This document shows positions 1 to 8,309 of a stretch of 53,737 bases of DNA, one piece after another. The stretch spans positions 1 to 53,737 of the forward strand of contig NZ_JADKYM010000020.1 in the NCBI RefSeq assembly GCF_015475875.1, in the 5' to 3' direction. Position 1 is the first letter of the stretch, and every line of letters begins with the position of its first letter. Below the pieces are notes generated by a model. That model made no database searches, was not told the origin of the DNA, and saw only the letters and a list, made by a program, of their open reading frames with translations. Both the position numbers and the translations under genes were made by a program. The DNA is from Sphingopyxis solisilvae (GTDB taxonomy: Bacteria; Pseudomonadota; Alphaproteobacteria; Sphingomonadales; Sphingomonadaceae).

Positions 1-608
1 CCGGGGCCGGGCGCGCCGCCCGCCGCTTCCGATGGCGGCGTGGCGTCGTCATATTCGTCTTCGCTGTCGGGTTCGAGCGCGACCGCGGCGGCGGCAGCCT
101 GTTCTTCCTCGAACATGGCGGCGATGACGTCGATGCCCTGGCTCTGCATTTCGGCTTCGTCGGGCGAGCGCGCGACGTTGACGCCGACGGTCACGACGAC
201 TTCGGGGTGCAGCTTGACCTTGACGTCGACGAGACCCAGCGACTTGATCGGGCGTTCGAGCTCGACCATCGCCTTGGTGACGCCCTGGACGCCGTCTTCG
301 GCCAGCGCCTCGACGATGTCGCGGACGGCGACCGAGCCGTACAGCTGGCCGGTGTTCGACGCCTGGCGGATCAGGACGATCTGCTTGCCGTCGATGTCCT
401 TGGCGCGGCCTTCGGCGTCGCCACGACGTTCGGCGTTATCGGCCTCGATCTTGGCGCGGTTTGCTTCGAACAGCTTGCGGTTCGCGTCGTTGGCACGAAG
501 CGCCTTGTTGTTCGGCAGCAGATAGTTGCGGGCAAAGCCGTTCTTGACGGTAACAACGTCGCCGATGCCGCCCAGTTTCTCGATACGTTCGAGCAGGATG
601 ATTTCCAT
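1..608 (-). CDS. rplI: 50S ribosomal protein L9 (partial, C-terminus beyond the window)
   Basis: L9 binds domain V of 23S rRNA near the L1 stalk and helps keep the reading frame. The protein starts MEIILLERIEKLG and continues with the family signature region GDVVTVKNGFARNYLLPNNK, then the long connecting helix and a C-terminal domain. The start codon has a strong GGAGGG ribosome binding site just upstream on the minus strand. About 202 residues are visible with no stop before the window edge. The E. coli protein has 149 residues, so this one carries an acidic, Ala- and Pro-rich tail of more than 40 residues. It is the last gene of the rpsF-rpsR-rplI operon. Confidence 0.95.
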   Translation of the reverse strand, partial: MEIILLERIEKLGGIGDVVTVKNGFARNYLLPNNKALRANDANRKLFEANRAKIEADNAERRGDAEGRAKDIDGKQIVLIRQASNTGQLYGSVAVRDIVEALAEDGVQGVTKAMVELERPIKSLGLVDVKVKLHPEVVVTVGVNVARSPDEAEMQSQGIDVIAAMFEEEQAAAAAVALEPDSEDEYDDATPPSEAAGGAPGP

Positions 609-621
609 GACGCTGCCCTCC

Positions 622-846
622 TTACTTCACAATGTAGGGGAGCAGGCCGATGTGGCGGGCGCGCTTGATCGCCTTGGCCAGCTCGCGCTGCTTCTTGGTG
701 GACACCGCGGTGATCCGCGACGGGACGATCTTGCCGCGCTCCGACAGGTAACCCTGGAGCAGGCGGACGTCCTTGTAATCGATGACCGGTGCGTCCTTCG
801 CGGTGAAGGGGCAGGTCTTACGGCGGCGGAAAAAGGGTCGTGCCAT
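622..846 (-). CDS. rpsR: 30S ribosomal protein S18
   Basis: S18 is a small-subunit protein that pairs with S6 on the platform of the 30S subunit. The 74-residue product begins [14 protein letters not shown] and contains the family core [19 protein letters not shown] followed by the basic segment with [19 protein letters not shown]. Length is normal for the family. It lies 11 nt downstream of rpsF and 13 nt upstream of rplI, so the three are almost certainly one transcript. Confidence 0.98.
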   Translation of the reverse strand: MARPFFRRRKTCPFTAKDAPVIDYKDVRLLQGYLSERGKIVPSRITAVSTKKQRELAKAIKRARHIGLLPYIVK

Positions 847-857
847 GTTGCTGTTCC

Positions 858-1223
858 TTATTCTTCGCCGTCGCGGTCGCGGCCGCGGCCGCCCCGACGT
901 TCCTGCTTGCGCATCATGACCGACGGGCCTTTTTCGAGTTCGTCGACCTTGATCGTCATCCAGCGGATGATGTCTTCGTTGATCGCCGCCTGACGCTCGA
1001 TTTCTGCGATCGCTTCGCCCGACACTTCGGCCGACAGCATCACATAATGACCCTTGCGGTTCTTTTGAATCTTGTAGGCGAGCTGCTTGAGGCCCCAGGT
1101 TTCGGTCTTGTGAACCTGGCCCTTATATTCGCCGATAACATTGGTGACGGTTTCCGCCAGCGCATCGACCTGAGCCTGGCTCAGGTCCTGACGCGCGATA
1201 AAGACATGCTCGTAAAACGGCAT
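858..1223 (-). CDS. rpsF: 30S ribosomal protein S6
   Basis: S6 forms a heterodimer with S18 and binds the central domain of 16S rRNA. The 121-residue product starts [15 protein letters not shown], the typical first beta strand, and contains [18 protein letters not shown], a well-conserved region. The C-terminus is a short Arg/Gly/Glu-rich tail ([14 protein letters not shown]). It is the first gene of its operon and is preceded by a leader of about 125 nt with hairpins, where autoregulation by the S6:S18 complex would be expected from what is known in other bacteria. Confidence 0.97.
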   Translation of the reverse strand: MPFYEHVFIARQDLSQAQVDALAETVTNVIGEYKGQVHKTETWGLKQLAYKIQKNRKGHYVMLSAEVSGEAIAEIERQAAINEDIIRWMTIKVDELEKGPSVMMRKQERRGGRGRDRDGEE

Positions 1224-1294
1224 GGTGCGCTTCCTTCGATTTGGCCGATCGCTGGTCCTGCGCCAATCGCAAGACCCCTCCGGCTGTCGTCCGG

Positions 1295-1314
1295 CTTTGC
1301 GTATTGGTGCAAAG
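1295..1314 (-). promoter_or_regulatory. Hairpin in the rpsF leader, candidate S6:S18 autoregulatory element
   Basis: On the minus strand the leader contains a perfect 6-bp stem, CTTTGC (loop ACCAATAC) GCAAAG, followed at once by GCCGGACGACAGCCGG, which can fold as a CCGG/CCGG hairpin. The loop bases CCAAT could instead pair with ATTGG about 40 nt downstream, so two conformations are possible. Leaders of rpsF in many bacteria bind the S6:S18 dimer; whether this one matches that motif is my inference from position and structure only. Confidence 0.4.
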
Positions 1315-1357
1315 CAAACGGGGCGAACGGCACAAGGCCTCGCCCCGAATGAGCGCG

Positions 1358-1385
1358 CCTATACAGATTCGCCCGGAAGAATCAA
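1358..1385 (-). promoter_or_regulatory. Putative sigma70-type promoter of rpsF-rpsR-rplI
   Basis: Reading the minus strand, TTGATT (1385-1380) is followed after 16 bp by TATAGG (1363-1358). Transcription would begin near 1350, giving a leader of about 125 nt before rpsF. The -35 hexamer overlaps the stop codon of the upstream Mur ligase gene. It is a pattern match only. Confidence 0.45.
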
Positions 1386-2770
1386 GCGCGGCGGGCAAGC
1401 TTTTCCAGCAGTTCGTTCCCGAATTCGGTGAGCGTGTCGTCGCGCGCGCCGAGGATGAGGATGCGGTCGCCGGGTTTGGCTTCGTCGAGGATCGCGGCGC
1501 CGCAGTGGGCGCGCGTCGTCAGATGGACGGCGTCGCCGCCGCCTGCTCGCGTTTCGGTGACCAGCGCCTCGCTGCCGATGCTGCGGTCGACGGTGCCGCC
1601 GAAATAGACGGGGTCGCAGACGAAGAGCTTGTCGTCCGCGCGCATGCCCGCCGCAAAGCTGGCCGCCAGTTCGATGCCCATCTGGCGCAGCGGTCCGTAC
1701 CCGTGCGGCTGGAAGAACAGCAGCGCGCGGCCCGGCAGTTCGGCGACCGCGGCAAGTGTCGCGGCGACCTTGTCGGGATTATGCGCGAAATCGTCGATCA
1801 CCGTTACCCCGCCGGCCTGCCCGAGCACCTCGTAGCGGCGTGCGAGACCGGCGAAATCGGCCAGCGCGGCGACCGACTGCGCGACCGGAATGTTTAGCGC
1901 GCGCGCCGCGGCGATCGCGGCGAGGGCGTTCATGGCATTGTGACGCCCGGGCATTTTGAGCCGGACATCGTGACGGGTCGCCATGAAGTTGACCGTGAAG
2001 CGGCAGCCGTCGGGTTCGGCGACAAAATCGCTGCCGCGCATCGCGGCGCCCTCGCCGAAGCCGAAGCGCAGATTATTGTCGCCATTGAACAGTACCGCCG
2101 ATTCGGGATCGTCGGCGTTGACGACCGCGATCCGCGCCTTGGCGACGAAATCGCCGAACAGCGCGTGGAGTTCGGCCAGGCTCTTGTGGTCGAGGCTGAT
2201 GTTGGTGACGACCGCGACGCCGGGGCGATAGAGCGCGATCGACCCGTCGCTTTCGTCGACCTCGCTGACATAGAGTGTGTCGCCGCCGACGCGGGCGCTG
2301 GCGAAGGGCGCGTCGGGGGTGGCGTAATTGCGCATGACGGCGCCGTTCATCACCGTCGGATTGCGGCCCGCGCAGTCGAGGATCCAGCCGATCATCGCGG
2401 TGACCGTCGACTTGCCGCTCGTACCCCCGATCCCCACTCCCTGCGCGGCGGCGTTGAACAGCGCCTCGTTGAGTTCGGCGCGCGTCTGGCGCGGCAGGCC
2501 GAGCGCGCTGGCGGCGGCGACGTCGGGCACGCTGTCTTCGACCGCGGCGGAGGCGACCAGCGTCTGGCCGGGGGCGATGCCGCTGCCGTCCTGCGCGAAC
2601 AGGGCGACGCCGTGGCGTTCGAGCCAGGCAAATTTATCGGGCGAGCGGCCCTGGTCGCGGCTGCGGTCCGATCCCGCTACCCTTGCTCCGCGCGCCGCGA
2701 CGATCATCGCCAGCGGCAACATCCCCGACCCGCCGATACCGCAGAAGAAATAGGATTTGGTTTCGGTCAT
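1382..2770 (-). CDS. mpl: MurC/Mpl-type Mur ligase, probable UDP-MurNAc:tripeptide recycling ligase
   Basis: A 462-residue Mur ligase. It has the N-terminal Rossmann motif GIGGSGM (11-17), an ATP-binding P-loop GGTSGKST (115-122), the central VSEVDESDGS region, and the MPGRHNAMNALAAIAAA segment linking to the C-terminal domain. It is distinct from the canonical MurC encoded at 22654. Mpl ligases re-attach recovered L-Ala-gamma-D-Glu-meso-DAP to UDP-MurNAc. The neighbour on the other strand is an LD-carboxypeptidase, which makes exactly that tripeptide from tetrapeptide, and this context favours an Mpl role. The P-loop has Ser where MurC and Mpl usually have His (GTHGKT). Substrate assignment is inferred; it could be a divergent MurC paralogue. 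Confidence 0.7.
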   Translation of the reverse strand: MTETKSYFFCGIGGSGMLPLAMIVAARGARVAGSDRSRDQGRSPDKFAWLERHGVALFAQDGSGIAPGQTLVASAAVEDSVPDVAAASALGLPRQTRAELNEALFNAAAQGVGIGGTSGKSTVTAMIGWILDCAGRNPTVMNGAVMRNYATPDAPFASARVGGDTLYVSEVDESDGSIALYRPGVAVVTNISLDHKSLAELHALFGDFVAKARIAVVNADDPESAVLFNGDNNLRFGFGEGAAMRGSDFVAEPDGCRFTVNFMATRHDVRLKMPGRHNAMNALAAIAAARALNIPVAQSVAALADFAGLARRYEVLGQAGGVTVIDDFAHNPDKVAATLAAVAELPGRALLFFQPHGYGPLRQMGIELAASFAAGMRADDKLFVCDPVYFGGTVDRSIGSEALVTETRAGGGDAVHLTTRAHCGAAILDEAKPGDRILILGARDDTLTEFGNELLEKLARRA

Positions 2771-2835
2771 CGAGGCGCGTTATGGCTTTGACGAAGGGTT
2801 TGCAACCGGCGGCCAGTGATATTCATGAGCCTCGC

Positions 2836-2906
2836 CATTGCGAGCGAAGCGAAGCAATCCAGCGTGAGAGTAAACCGCTCTGGATTGCTTCGCTTCGCTC
2901 GCAATG
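2836..2906. repeat. Perfect 27-bp palindrome (REP-like) in a divergent intergenic region
   Basis: The arm 2836-2862 begins CATTGCGAGCGAAGCG and the arm 2880-2906 is its exact reverse complement; 17 nt separate them. A second short pair (CCTCGC at 2830-2835 and GCGAGG at 2912-2917) flanks it. It lies between the start of the Mur ligase (2770, minus) and the LD-carboxypeptidase (2944, plus), so it would be transcribed as a leader for one or both. Repeats with this core are widespread in alphaproteobacterial genomes. No T-run follows, so it is not a typical terminator. Confidence 0.85.
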
Positions 2907-2943
2907 ACGGAGCGAGGCAACCGAGGACTATGGGATTTCAATC

Positions 2944-3771
2944 ATGCGTATCGGAATCGTTGCCCCCAGCACCCCGATCCTCCCCGACGATGCCGAGGCG
3001 GTGCGCGCGCTCGCCAGCCTGGGTTATCCCGACGTCGAGCTCATCTTCGACCCGCAATGCTTTGCGACGCACGGCCATTTTGCGGGCGAGGACGGGCATC
3101 GCTTTGCGGCGCTGGTCGAGATGGCGAACCAGCCCGATGTCGACGCGGTCTGGTTCGCCCGCGGCGGTTATGGCGCCTGCCGGATCGCCGAGGATGCCGT
3201 GGCGGCGATGACCGACGTCGCGCGCGGCAAGGCGTTCCTTGGCTATTCGGATCAGGGCAATCTGCTCGGTGCGCTCTATCGCGACGGGTTCGACCATGTC
3301 GCGCACGGACCGATGGTGGCGGATATTCGCCGCGAGGGTGGCGACGCGGCCGTGCTGCGCGCGCTCGACTGGCTGGTCGGACGCGACCCGGGAGCGTGCG
3401 AGCCGGGGCTGCAGCATGGCGCGCGCCATGCGGCGTTCAACTTGATGACGCTGTCGATGCTGCTCGGCACCCCGCTCGAACCCGACCTTTCGGGCCACGT
3501 GCTGATCGTCGAGGAGGTCAGCGAATATCTTTATGCCTTTGACCGCGCCTTTTTTCATGTCGCCAGCTATCTGGGGCCGCGCGGACTTGCCGGGCTGCGG
3601 CTGGGGCGGGTGAGCGATGTGCGCGAGAATGAGCGGCCGTTCGGGATGGAGGCGGAGGACATCGTGCGGCATTGGTGCGCACGGTGCGGCATTCCTTTTT
3701 TTGGCGGCGCCGACATCGGCCATGATGCGGCTAACAAGGTGGTGCCCTTCGGCTTGCATCGTGCGGGGTGA
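2944..3771 (+). CDS. ldcA: LD-carboxypeptidase (muramoyltetrapeptide carboxypeptidase, peptidase family S66)
   Basis: Removes the terminal D-Ala from murein tetrapeptides in the cytoplasm, giving tripeptides for recycling. The 275-residue protein has no signal peptide and begins with the family's strand MRIGIVAPSTP. The probable Ser-Glu-His triad is visible: Ser102 in GYSDQGN, Glu190 or Glu191 in VLIVEEVSEY, and His260 in IGHDAANKVVPFG. The segment AVWFARGGYGACRI matches the conserved region before the nucleophile. It is divergent from the Mpl-like ligase gene, which would use its product. Two in-frame candidate starts are not needed; the ATG at 2944 fits the family N-terminus. Confidence 0.9.
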   Translation: MRIGIVAPSTPILPDDAEAVRALASLGYPDVELIFDPQCFATHGHFAGEDGHRFAALVEMANQPDVDAVWFARGGYGACRIAEDAVAAMTDVARGKAFLGYSDQGNLLGALYRDGFDHVAHGPMVADIRREGGDAAVLRALDWLVGRDPGACEPGLQHGARHAAFNLMTLSMLLGTPLEPDLSGHVLIVEEVSEYLYAFDRAFFHVASYLGPRGLAGLRLGRVSDVRENERPFGMEAEDIVRHWCARCGIPFFGGADIGHDAANKVVPFGLHRAG

Positions 3772-3816
3772 AGGAATAGGCGCGGCCCAATTCATAATCA
3801 CACTAGGGGACGCAAT

Positions 3817-4755
3817 ATGCGCGCATTCATTTTTCCGGGTCAGGGCAGCCAGGCGGTTGGCATGGGCAAGGCGCTGTCCGACGCGTCGCCGGTCGCGCGC
3901 GAAGTATTTCAGGAGGTCGACGACGCGCTGGGACAAAAGCTGTTCCAGCTGATGAGCGAAGGGCCGGAAGAGCAGCTGACCCTCACCGAAAATGCCCAGC
4001 CCGCGATCATGGCGAACGCAATCGCAACCTTGCGCGTGCTGGAAAAGGAGGGCGGCGTGACGCTGGCGGCCAAGGCCGATTATGTCGCGGGCCACAGCCT
4101 CGGCGAGTATAGCGCGCTGTGCGCCGCGGGGGCGTTCGATCTTGCGACCACCGCGCGGCTGCTCAAGACGCGCGGGCAGGCGATGCAGGCGGCGGTGCCC
4201 GTCGGGGTCGGCGCGATGGCGGCGCTGCTGGGCGCCGACATCGAAACCGCGCAGAAGCTCGCCGATGCCGCCGCCGAGGGCGAGGTCTGCACTGTCGCGA
4301 ACGATAACGACCCTTCGCAGGTCGTGATTTCGGGCCACAAGGGCGCGGTCGAGCGCGCGGTTGCGCTGGTCAAGGATTATGGCATCAAGCGGGGTGTGTT
4401 GCTGCCGGTGTCGGCGCCCTTCCACTGTCCGCTGATGCAGCCTGCGGCCGACGCGATGGCCGAGGCGCTCGGCACCAACCCGCCCGCGCCGCCGCTGGTT
4501 CCCGTGGTCGCGAACGTCACCGCGAGCCCGGTGAGCGACGCCGACACGATCCGCGACCTGCTGGTGCAACAAGTCACCGGCCGCGTCCGTTGGCGCGAAA
4601 GCGTTGGCGCAATGGAGGATATCGGCGTCGGGCAGTTCGTCGAATTCGGCGGCAAGGTGCTGTCACCGATGGTGAAACGCAGCGCGAGCGGCGAGGTCGA
4701 GACGATCAGCGTGATTTCGATGGATGACATCGAGGCTTTGCTCAAAACGCTCTAA
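3817..4755 (+). CDS. fabD: Malonyl-CoA:ACP transacylase
   Basis: Transfers malonyl from CoA to acyl carrier protein, feeding fatty acid elongation. The 312-residue protein starts MRAFIFPGQGSQAVGMG, has the nucleophile Ser93 in GHSLGEYSAL and the catalytic His203 in VSAPFHCPLM. The ribosome binding site AGGGGA lies 7 nt before the ATG. A possible -10 box CATAAT is at 3793-3798, with no convincing -35. fabG follows 25 nt downstream, the usual pairing, but acpP and fabF do not follow it here. Confidence 0.97.
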   Translation: MRAFIFPGQGSQAVGMGKALSDASPVAREVFQEVDDALGQKLFQLMSEGPEEQLTLTENAQPAIMANAIATLRVLEKEGGVTLAAKADYVAGHSLGEYSALCAAGAFDLATTARLLKTRGQAMQAAVPVGVGAMAALLGADIETAQKLADAAAEGEVCTVANDNDPSQVVISGHKGAVERAVALVKDYGIKRGVLLPVSAPFHCPLMQPAADAMAEALGTNPPAPPLVPVVANVTASPVSDADTIRDLLVQQVTGRVRWRESVGAMEDIGVGQFVEFGGKVLSPMVKRSASGEVETISVISMDDIEALLKTL

Positions 4756-4780
4756 TTTTGCGATTTCAGGAGAAATTCAG

Positions 4781-5521
4781 ATGTTCGATCTCACCGGCAT
4801 GACCGCCCTTGTTACCGGCGCTTCGGGCGGTATCGGTTCAGCCATCGCGCAGGCGCTCGCGGCACAGGGCGCGCGGCTGGCGGTGTCGGGGTCCAATGCG
4901 GACAAGCTGAATGCTTTTCGCGATACGCTGGGCGGCGACCATATCGCTTTGCCGTGCAACCTCGGCGACGGCGCCGCGGTCGATGCGCTGGTGCCTTCGG
5001 CGGTTGAGACGCTTGGCCAGCTCGACATCCTCGTCAACAATGCGGGGGTGACGCGCGACAATCTGATCATGCGGATGAAGGATGAGGAGTGGATGGACGT
5101 CATCCGCATCAACCTTGAGGCGAATTTCCGCCTCGCGCGCGCCGCGGCGAAGCCGATGATGAAGGCGCGTTTCGGGCGCATCATCTCGATCACCAGCGTC
5201 GTCGGCGCCACCGGCAATCCGGGGCAGGCCAATTATGCCGCGTCGAAAGCCGGGGTGACTGGCATGACCAAGGCACTGGCGCAGGAACTGGCGAGCCGTG
5301 GGGTGACCGCGAACTGCGTCGCACCGGGCTTTATCGCGACCGCGATGACCGACGACCTGCCCGACGCGCAAAAGGAAGCGCTCAATCAGCGCATACCGGC
5401 GGGGCGGATGGGCGCGGGCAGCGATATTGCCGCCGCGGTCGTCTATCTCGCGTCGAAGGAGGCCGGATATGTCACCGGTCAGACATTGCATGTGAACGGC
5501 GGGATGGCCATGCTGTCGTAA
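4781..5521 (+). CDS. fabG: 3-oxoacyl-[acyl-carrier-protein] reductase
   Basis: NADPH-dependent reduction of 3-oxoacyl-ACP in fatty acid synthesis. A 246-residue classical short-chain dehydrogenase: cofactor motif TGASGGIG (12-19), NNAG (86-89), catalytic Ser139, Tyr152 and Lys156 (YAASK), and a C-terminus TGQTLHVNGGMAMLS typical of FabG. The start at 4781 is chosen because AGGAGA precedes it by 7 nt and the protein then begins with the usual MFDLTGMTALVTG; an upstream in-frame start would overlap fabD. Confidence 0.96.
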   Translation: MFDLTGMTALVTGASGGIGSAIAQALAAQGARLAVSGSNADKLNAFRDTLGGDHIALPCNLGDGAAVDALVPSAVETLGQLDILVNNAGVTRDNLIMRMKDEEWMDVIRINLEANFRLARAAAKPMMKARFGRIISITSVVGATGNPGQANYAASKAGVTGMTKALAQELASRGVTANCVAPGFIATAMTDDLPDAQKEALNQRIPAGRMGAGSDIAAAVVYLASKEAGYVTGQTLHVNGGMAMLS

Positions 5522-5553
5522 GCAATCGCGCTGCGACGACGGAAGGATCGGAC

Positions 5554-6093
5554 ATGAGGAAGATTTTGATGGCGGGCGCCGCCCTGTTTGCGGTCACCCT
5601 GCCGACGACCGCCGCGGCGCAGGAAGGCGAGAAATTCGATTGTGCGGTGGTGCAGGTGCCGACGGAGCAAAAAGCGGCGATCGGTGCGGCGATGGCCGGA
5701 GCGGGTGACGATGCCAGCCGCGATGCGCTGTTCCAGCAACTGGTGACGATCGCCCAGGGCTGCGCCACGCAGCATGCGATGACGGATGCGCAGAAGCGCG
5801 ACTATTTCGACTATAGCCTCGCCCGTATTGCGCGCGAATGGCTGGCAGGCGACATGGCACGCCTCAACCTGGCGCCCGCCACCGTCGACAAGGCGCTGGA
5901 TTTCGGCCCCGCCGGCGCCAATCCCGATTTGTCGGGCGAGATGAACGAGGACCATATCATGGCCATCGTCCAAGCCTATATCGACAGCGGGATCGATATC
6001 GAAGCGGTCGAGTCAGAGGCGTGGGAAAAGGTCGGTGCCTATGCTGCAGCGACGTCGATTTACTGGAACAAGCGCAAGCAACTGCCATTTTGA
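5554..6093 (+). CDS. Small secreted protein of unknown function
   Basis: 179 residues. The N-terminus MRKILMAGAALFAVTLPTTAAAQEG is a typical Sec signal peptide with cleavage likely after AAAQ. The mature part is mostly alpha-helical in character with two Cys (in DCAVVQVP and GCATQ), which could form a disulfide in the periplasm. I recognise no family. It starts 32 nt after fabG with the purine-rich GGAAGG upstream, and may be cotranscribed with fabD-fabG. A hairpin with a short T-run lies directly after its stop. Confidence 0.75.
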   Translation: MRKILMAGAALFAVTLPTTAAAQEGEKFDCAVVQVPTEQKAAIGAAMAGAGDDASRDALFQQLVTIAQGCATQHAMTDAQKRDYFDYSLARIAREWLAGDMARLNLAPATVDKALDFGPAGANPDLSGEMNEDHIMAIVQAYIDSGIDIEAVESEAWEKVGAYAAATSIYWNKRKQLPF

Positions 6094-6097
6094 CATG

Positions 6098-6134
6098 GTC
6101 GTCGCCCCCGCCTGCGCGAGGGCGACGGCATTTT
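6098..6134 (+). terminator. Probable rho-independent terminator after the small secreted protein gene
   Basis: GTCGTCGCCC (6098-6107) pairs with GGGCGACGGC (6120-6129), one G-U wobble, loop of 12 nt, followed by ATTTT. The T-run overlaps the stop codon of the convergent TonB-dependent receptor gene, so the hairpin may serve both strands, though the minus-strand side lacks a T-run. Confidence 0.6.
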
Positions 6135-8265
6135 AGAAACTCGCCCGCGCCGTAATCCGGAAATCGCGGCCCGCGAGCGGGACATAATCCTTGGTGAAGC
6201 TGGCGTGGCGCCGCGCCTCGACGTCGAAGATGTTGTTCGCGGCCAGCGACAGCGTCAGATTTTTGGTATCGGGCAGCGGCCGCCAGCTGATCGAGGCATT
6301 GACCAGCGTGAAGCCCTTGGTCGGGGTCTCAAAGGCCGCGACGCGGTTCTGGCCGTCGGTCCATTCGACCTCGGCACGCGCATCGATGCGCGCGCCCTGC
6401 GCTTCGAGCCCGCCCAGTACGCGCAGCGGCGGGATGCGCGGGATATGGTCGCCGCCCTTGACCTTGGCGCGCGTCATGTCGGCGACCAGATCGGCGACGA
6501 TGTTGAAACCGCCGATCTGCGCCAACCGGGCGCTGGCTTCGGCCTCGAAGCCCCAGACACGGGCATCGCGCTGGAAATACTGGAACACCGGCAGATCGTC
6601 CTCTTCCTCGCCCGTGGCTTCGGAATAGATGAAATTGTCGAACCAGTTGTAATAGCCGGCGATGCTGAGGTTGAAGGCGTCGGTGCGTAGCTTGAACGAC
6701 GCTTCGGCGCCCCAGCTTGCCTCGCGCTTCAGATCGACGTCGCCGACTTCGAAAGCCTGCGTTGCGATGTGCGGGCCGTTCGAGAACAGCTCCTCGGCGG
6801 ACGGCGCGCGAACGGCGCGGGCCACCGACAGGCCGATCTTGGCATTTTCCCCGAGTTCGTAGTTCGCGCCGAGCGCGCCCGAAAAGGCGTCGAAGTTGCG
6901 GGTGATGCCGAGCGAGGGCGCGCGCACGTCGGTGGTTTCATAGCGCGCCGCAGCTTCGATGCCGAGCGAGCCCAGCGTCCATTCCTGCAGCGTGAACAGC
7001 GCGAACTGGTCGGTCAGGTTGCGCGGGACGAAGGCCTCGGCGCCGATCGCGTTGAAATCGCGGTGGCTGTACTGGATCCCGCTGGCGCCTCGCCAGCCGC
7101 CGCGGTCGTTCTGTGCCAGCTCGAGCCGCCCTTCGATCCCCTTGTTGGTAAAGACGGTACCGACCTCGTCGCCTTCGAACTCGGTGTGCTGATAATCGGC
7201 AAAACCGGCGCGGATACGCAGTTTTTCGAAAAAGCCGTCGCCCATTTCGACCTCGCCGCGCAGATCGGCGCGCCATTGTTTGAGGCCGATGGTGACCGGT
7301 CCCTCGCCATGCTCGTGATCGTGGTCATGGTCGTCTTCGCCCTCGTCTTCGTCATCATGGTGATGCTCGAAGCCTGGGCGGCTGGGGACGCCATATTTGC
7401 TGTCATAATAGCTGACCGAGATGCCGAGCTGGCCGCCCTCATTGATCAGCGACAGGCCGCCCGCGGCGGTCCAGGTTTCGCTGGCGGTGTTCGGAATCTT
7501 GCCGCGGCTGTTCGCCAGCGCGGTGAGTTCGGCAGCTTCGTCGTCATGGCCTTCCTCCGCCTCATGTTCGGCAGCGTGGAGCAGGTCGTCGCGCAAATCG
7601 GCGGAATGGACAAAGCCGCCGGTGCGCAGGTTGCCGGTCTTGCGCCAGCTGCCGTCGACGTGCGCGACGATATTGGGGGCCAGCGCGACATCGACCGAGG
7701 CGCCGCCGTTGCGGTCGTTAGCGGCAGTCGCATAGCCGCCGAGCGCGTCGATATGGACGTGATCGGAGGGCACCTTGCGCGGAATGCGACGGTCGAACAG
7801 GTTGACCGCGCCGCCGATCGCCTGGCTGCCGAACAGCAGCACCGCGGGGCCGCGCAGAATTTCGACACGCTCGACGGTCAGCGGATCGATGGTGACGGCA
7901 TGGTCGGCGGAGGTGTTCGACACGTCGATCGACCCGATGCCGTCGGTCAGGATGCGAACGCGCTCGCCCGAAAAGCCGCGGAGCACTGGGCGCGAGGCGC
8001 CGGGCGCAAAGCTGGTCGCCGAAAGCCCGGCCTGACGCGTCAGTGTGTCGCCGATCTGGCCGCGAATATCCCGCGCCAGTTCATCGCCGTCGAGGACCGT
8101 GATATTCCCGAGAATATCGAGGCTGCGGACATAGGGCGCGGTAACGATGATCGGATCGCCGGTGTGCAGATCGTCGCCGCTGCCTGTGGCCGCGCGACCC
8201 TGGGCGAAAGCCGGGGTCGAAAGCATGACGGCAAGGGTGAAACCGGCGGAAGAAAGCAGTCGCAT
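6133..8265 (-). CDS. TonB-dependent outer membrane receptor with His/acid-rich loops (probable zinc uptake, ZnuD-like)
   Basis: A 710-residue outer membrane receptor. Signal peptide MRLLSSAGFTLAVMLSTPAFAQ; plug domain about 45-165 with RPVLRGFSGERVRILTDG and VERVEILRGPAVLLFGSQA; beta barrel ending in the aromatic C-terminus FRITARASF. Two segments are strongly enriched in His, Asp and Glu: about residues 230-245 (HAAEHEAEEGHDDE) and 300-321, coded by 7303-7368 (HHHDDEDEGEDD, then alternating His-Asp). Such loops occur in ZnuD-type zinc receptors and suggest a divalent metal, most likely zinc. The start at 8265 is chosen because it gives the signal peptide; an upstream start would add 50 unlikely residues. 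An AT-rich palindrome lies 50 bp upstream. Confidence 0.85.
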   Translation of the reverse strand: MRLLSSAGFTLAVMLSTPAFAQGRAATGSGDDLHTGDPIIVTAPYVRSLDILGNITVLDGDELARDIRGQIGDTLTRQAGLSATSFAPGASRPVLRGFSGERVRILTDGIGSIDVSNTSADHAVTIDPLTVERVEILRGPAVLLFGSQAIGGAVNLFDRRIPRKVPSDHVHIDALGGYATAANDRNGGASVDVALAPNIVAHVDGSWRKTGNLRTGGFVHSADLRDDLLHAAEHEAEEGHDDEAAELTALANSRGKIPNTASETWTAAGGLSLINEGGQLGISVSYYDSKYGVPSRPGFEHHHDDEDEGEDDHDHDHEHGEGPVTIGLKQWRADLRGEVEMGDGFFEKLRIRAGFADYQHTEFEGDEVGTVFTNKGIEGRLELAQNDRGGWRGASGIQYSHRDFNAIGAEAFVPRNLTDQFALFTLQEWTLGSLGIEAAARYETTDVRAPSLGITRNFDAFSGALGANYELGENAKIGLSVARAVRAPSAEELFSNGPHIATQAFEVGDVDLKREASWGAEASFKLRTDAFNLSIAGYYNWFDNFIYSEATGEEEDDLPVFQYFQRDARVWGFEAEASARLAQIGGFNIVADLVADMTRAKVKGGDHIPRIPPLRVLGGLEAQGARIDARAEVEWTDGQNRVAAFETPTKGFTLVNASISWRPLPDTKNLTLSLAANNIFDVEARRHASFTKDYVPLAGRDFRITARASF

Positions 8266-8309
8266 CGACGAAAAATCCTGATGATGAGCGTGGAAGGTTG
8301 GCGGGGTCA

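Noticed and set aside
2938..4572. A 544-codon minus-strand frame across ldcA and fabD
   Set aside because: Its protein is compositionally a shadow (Arg/His/Ala-rich) of two well-supported plus-strand genes.
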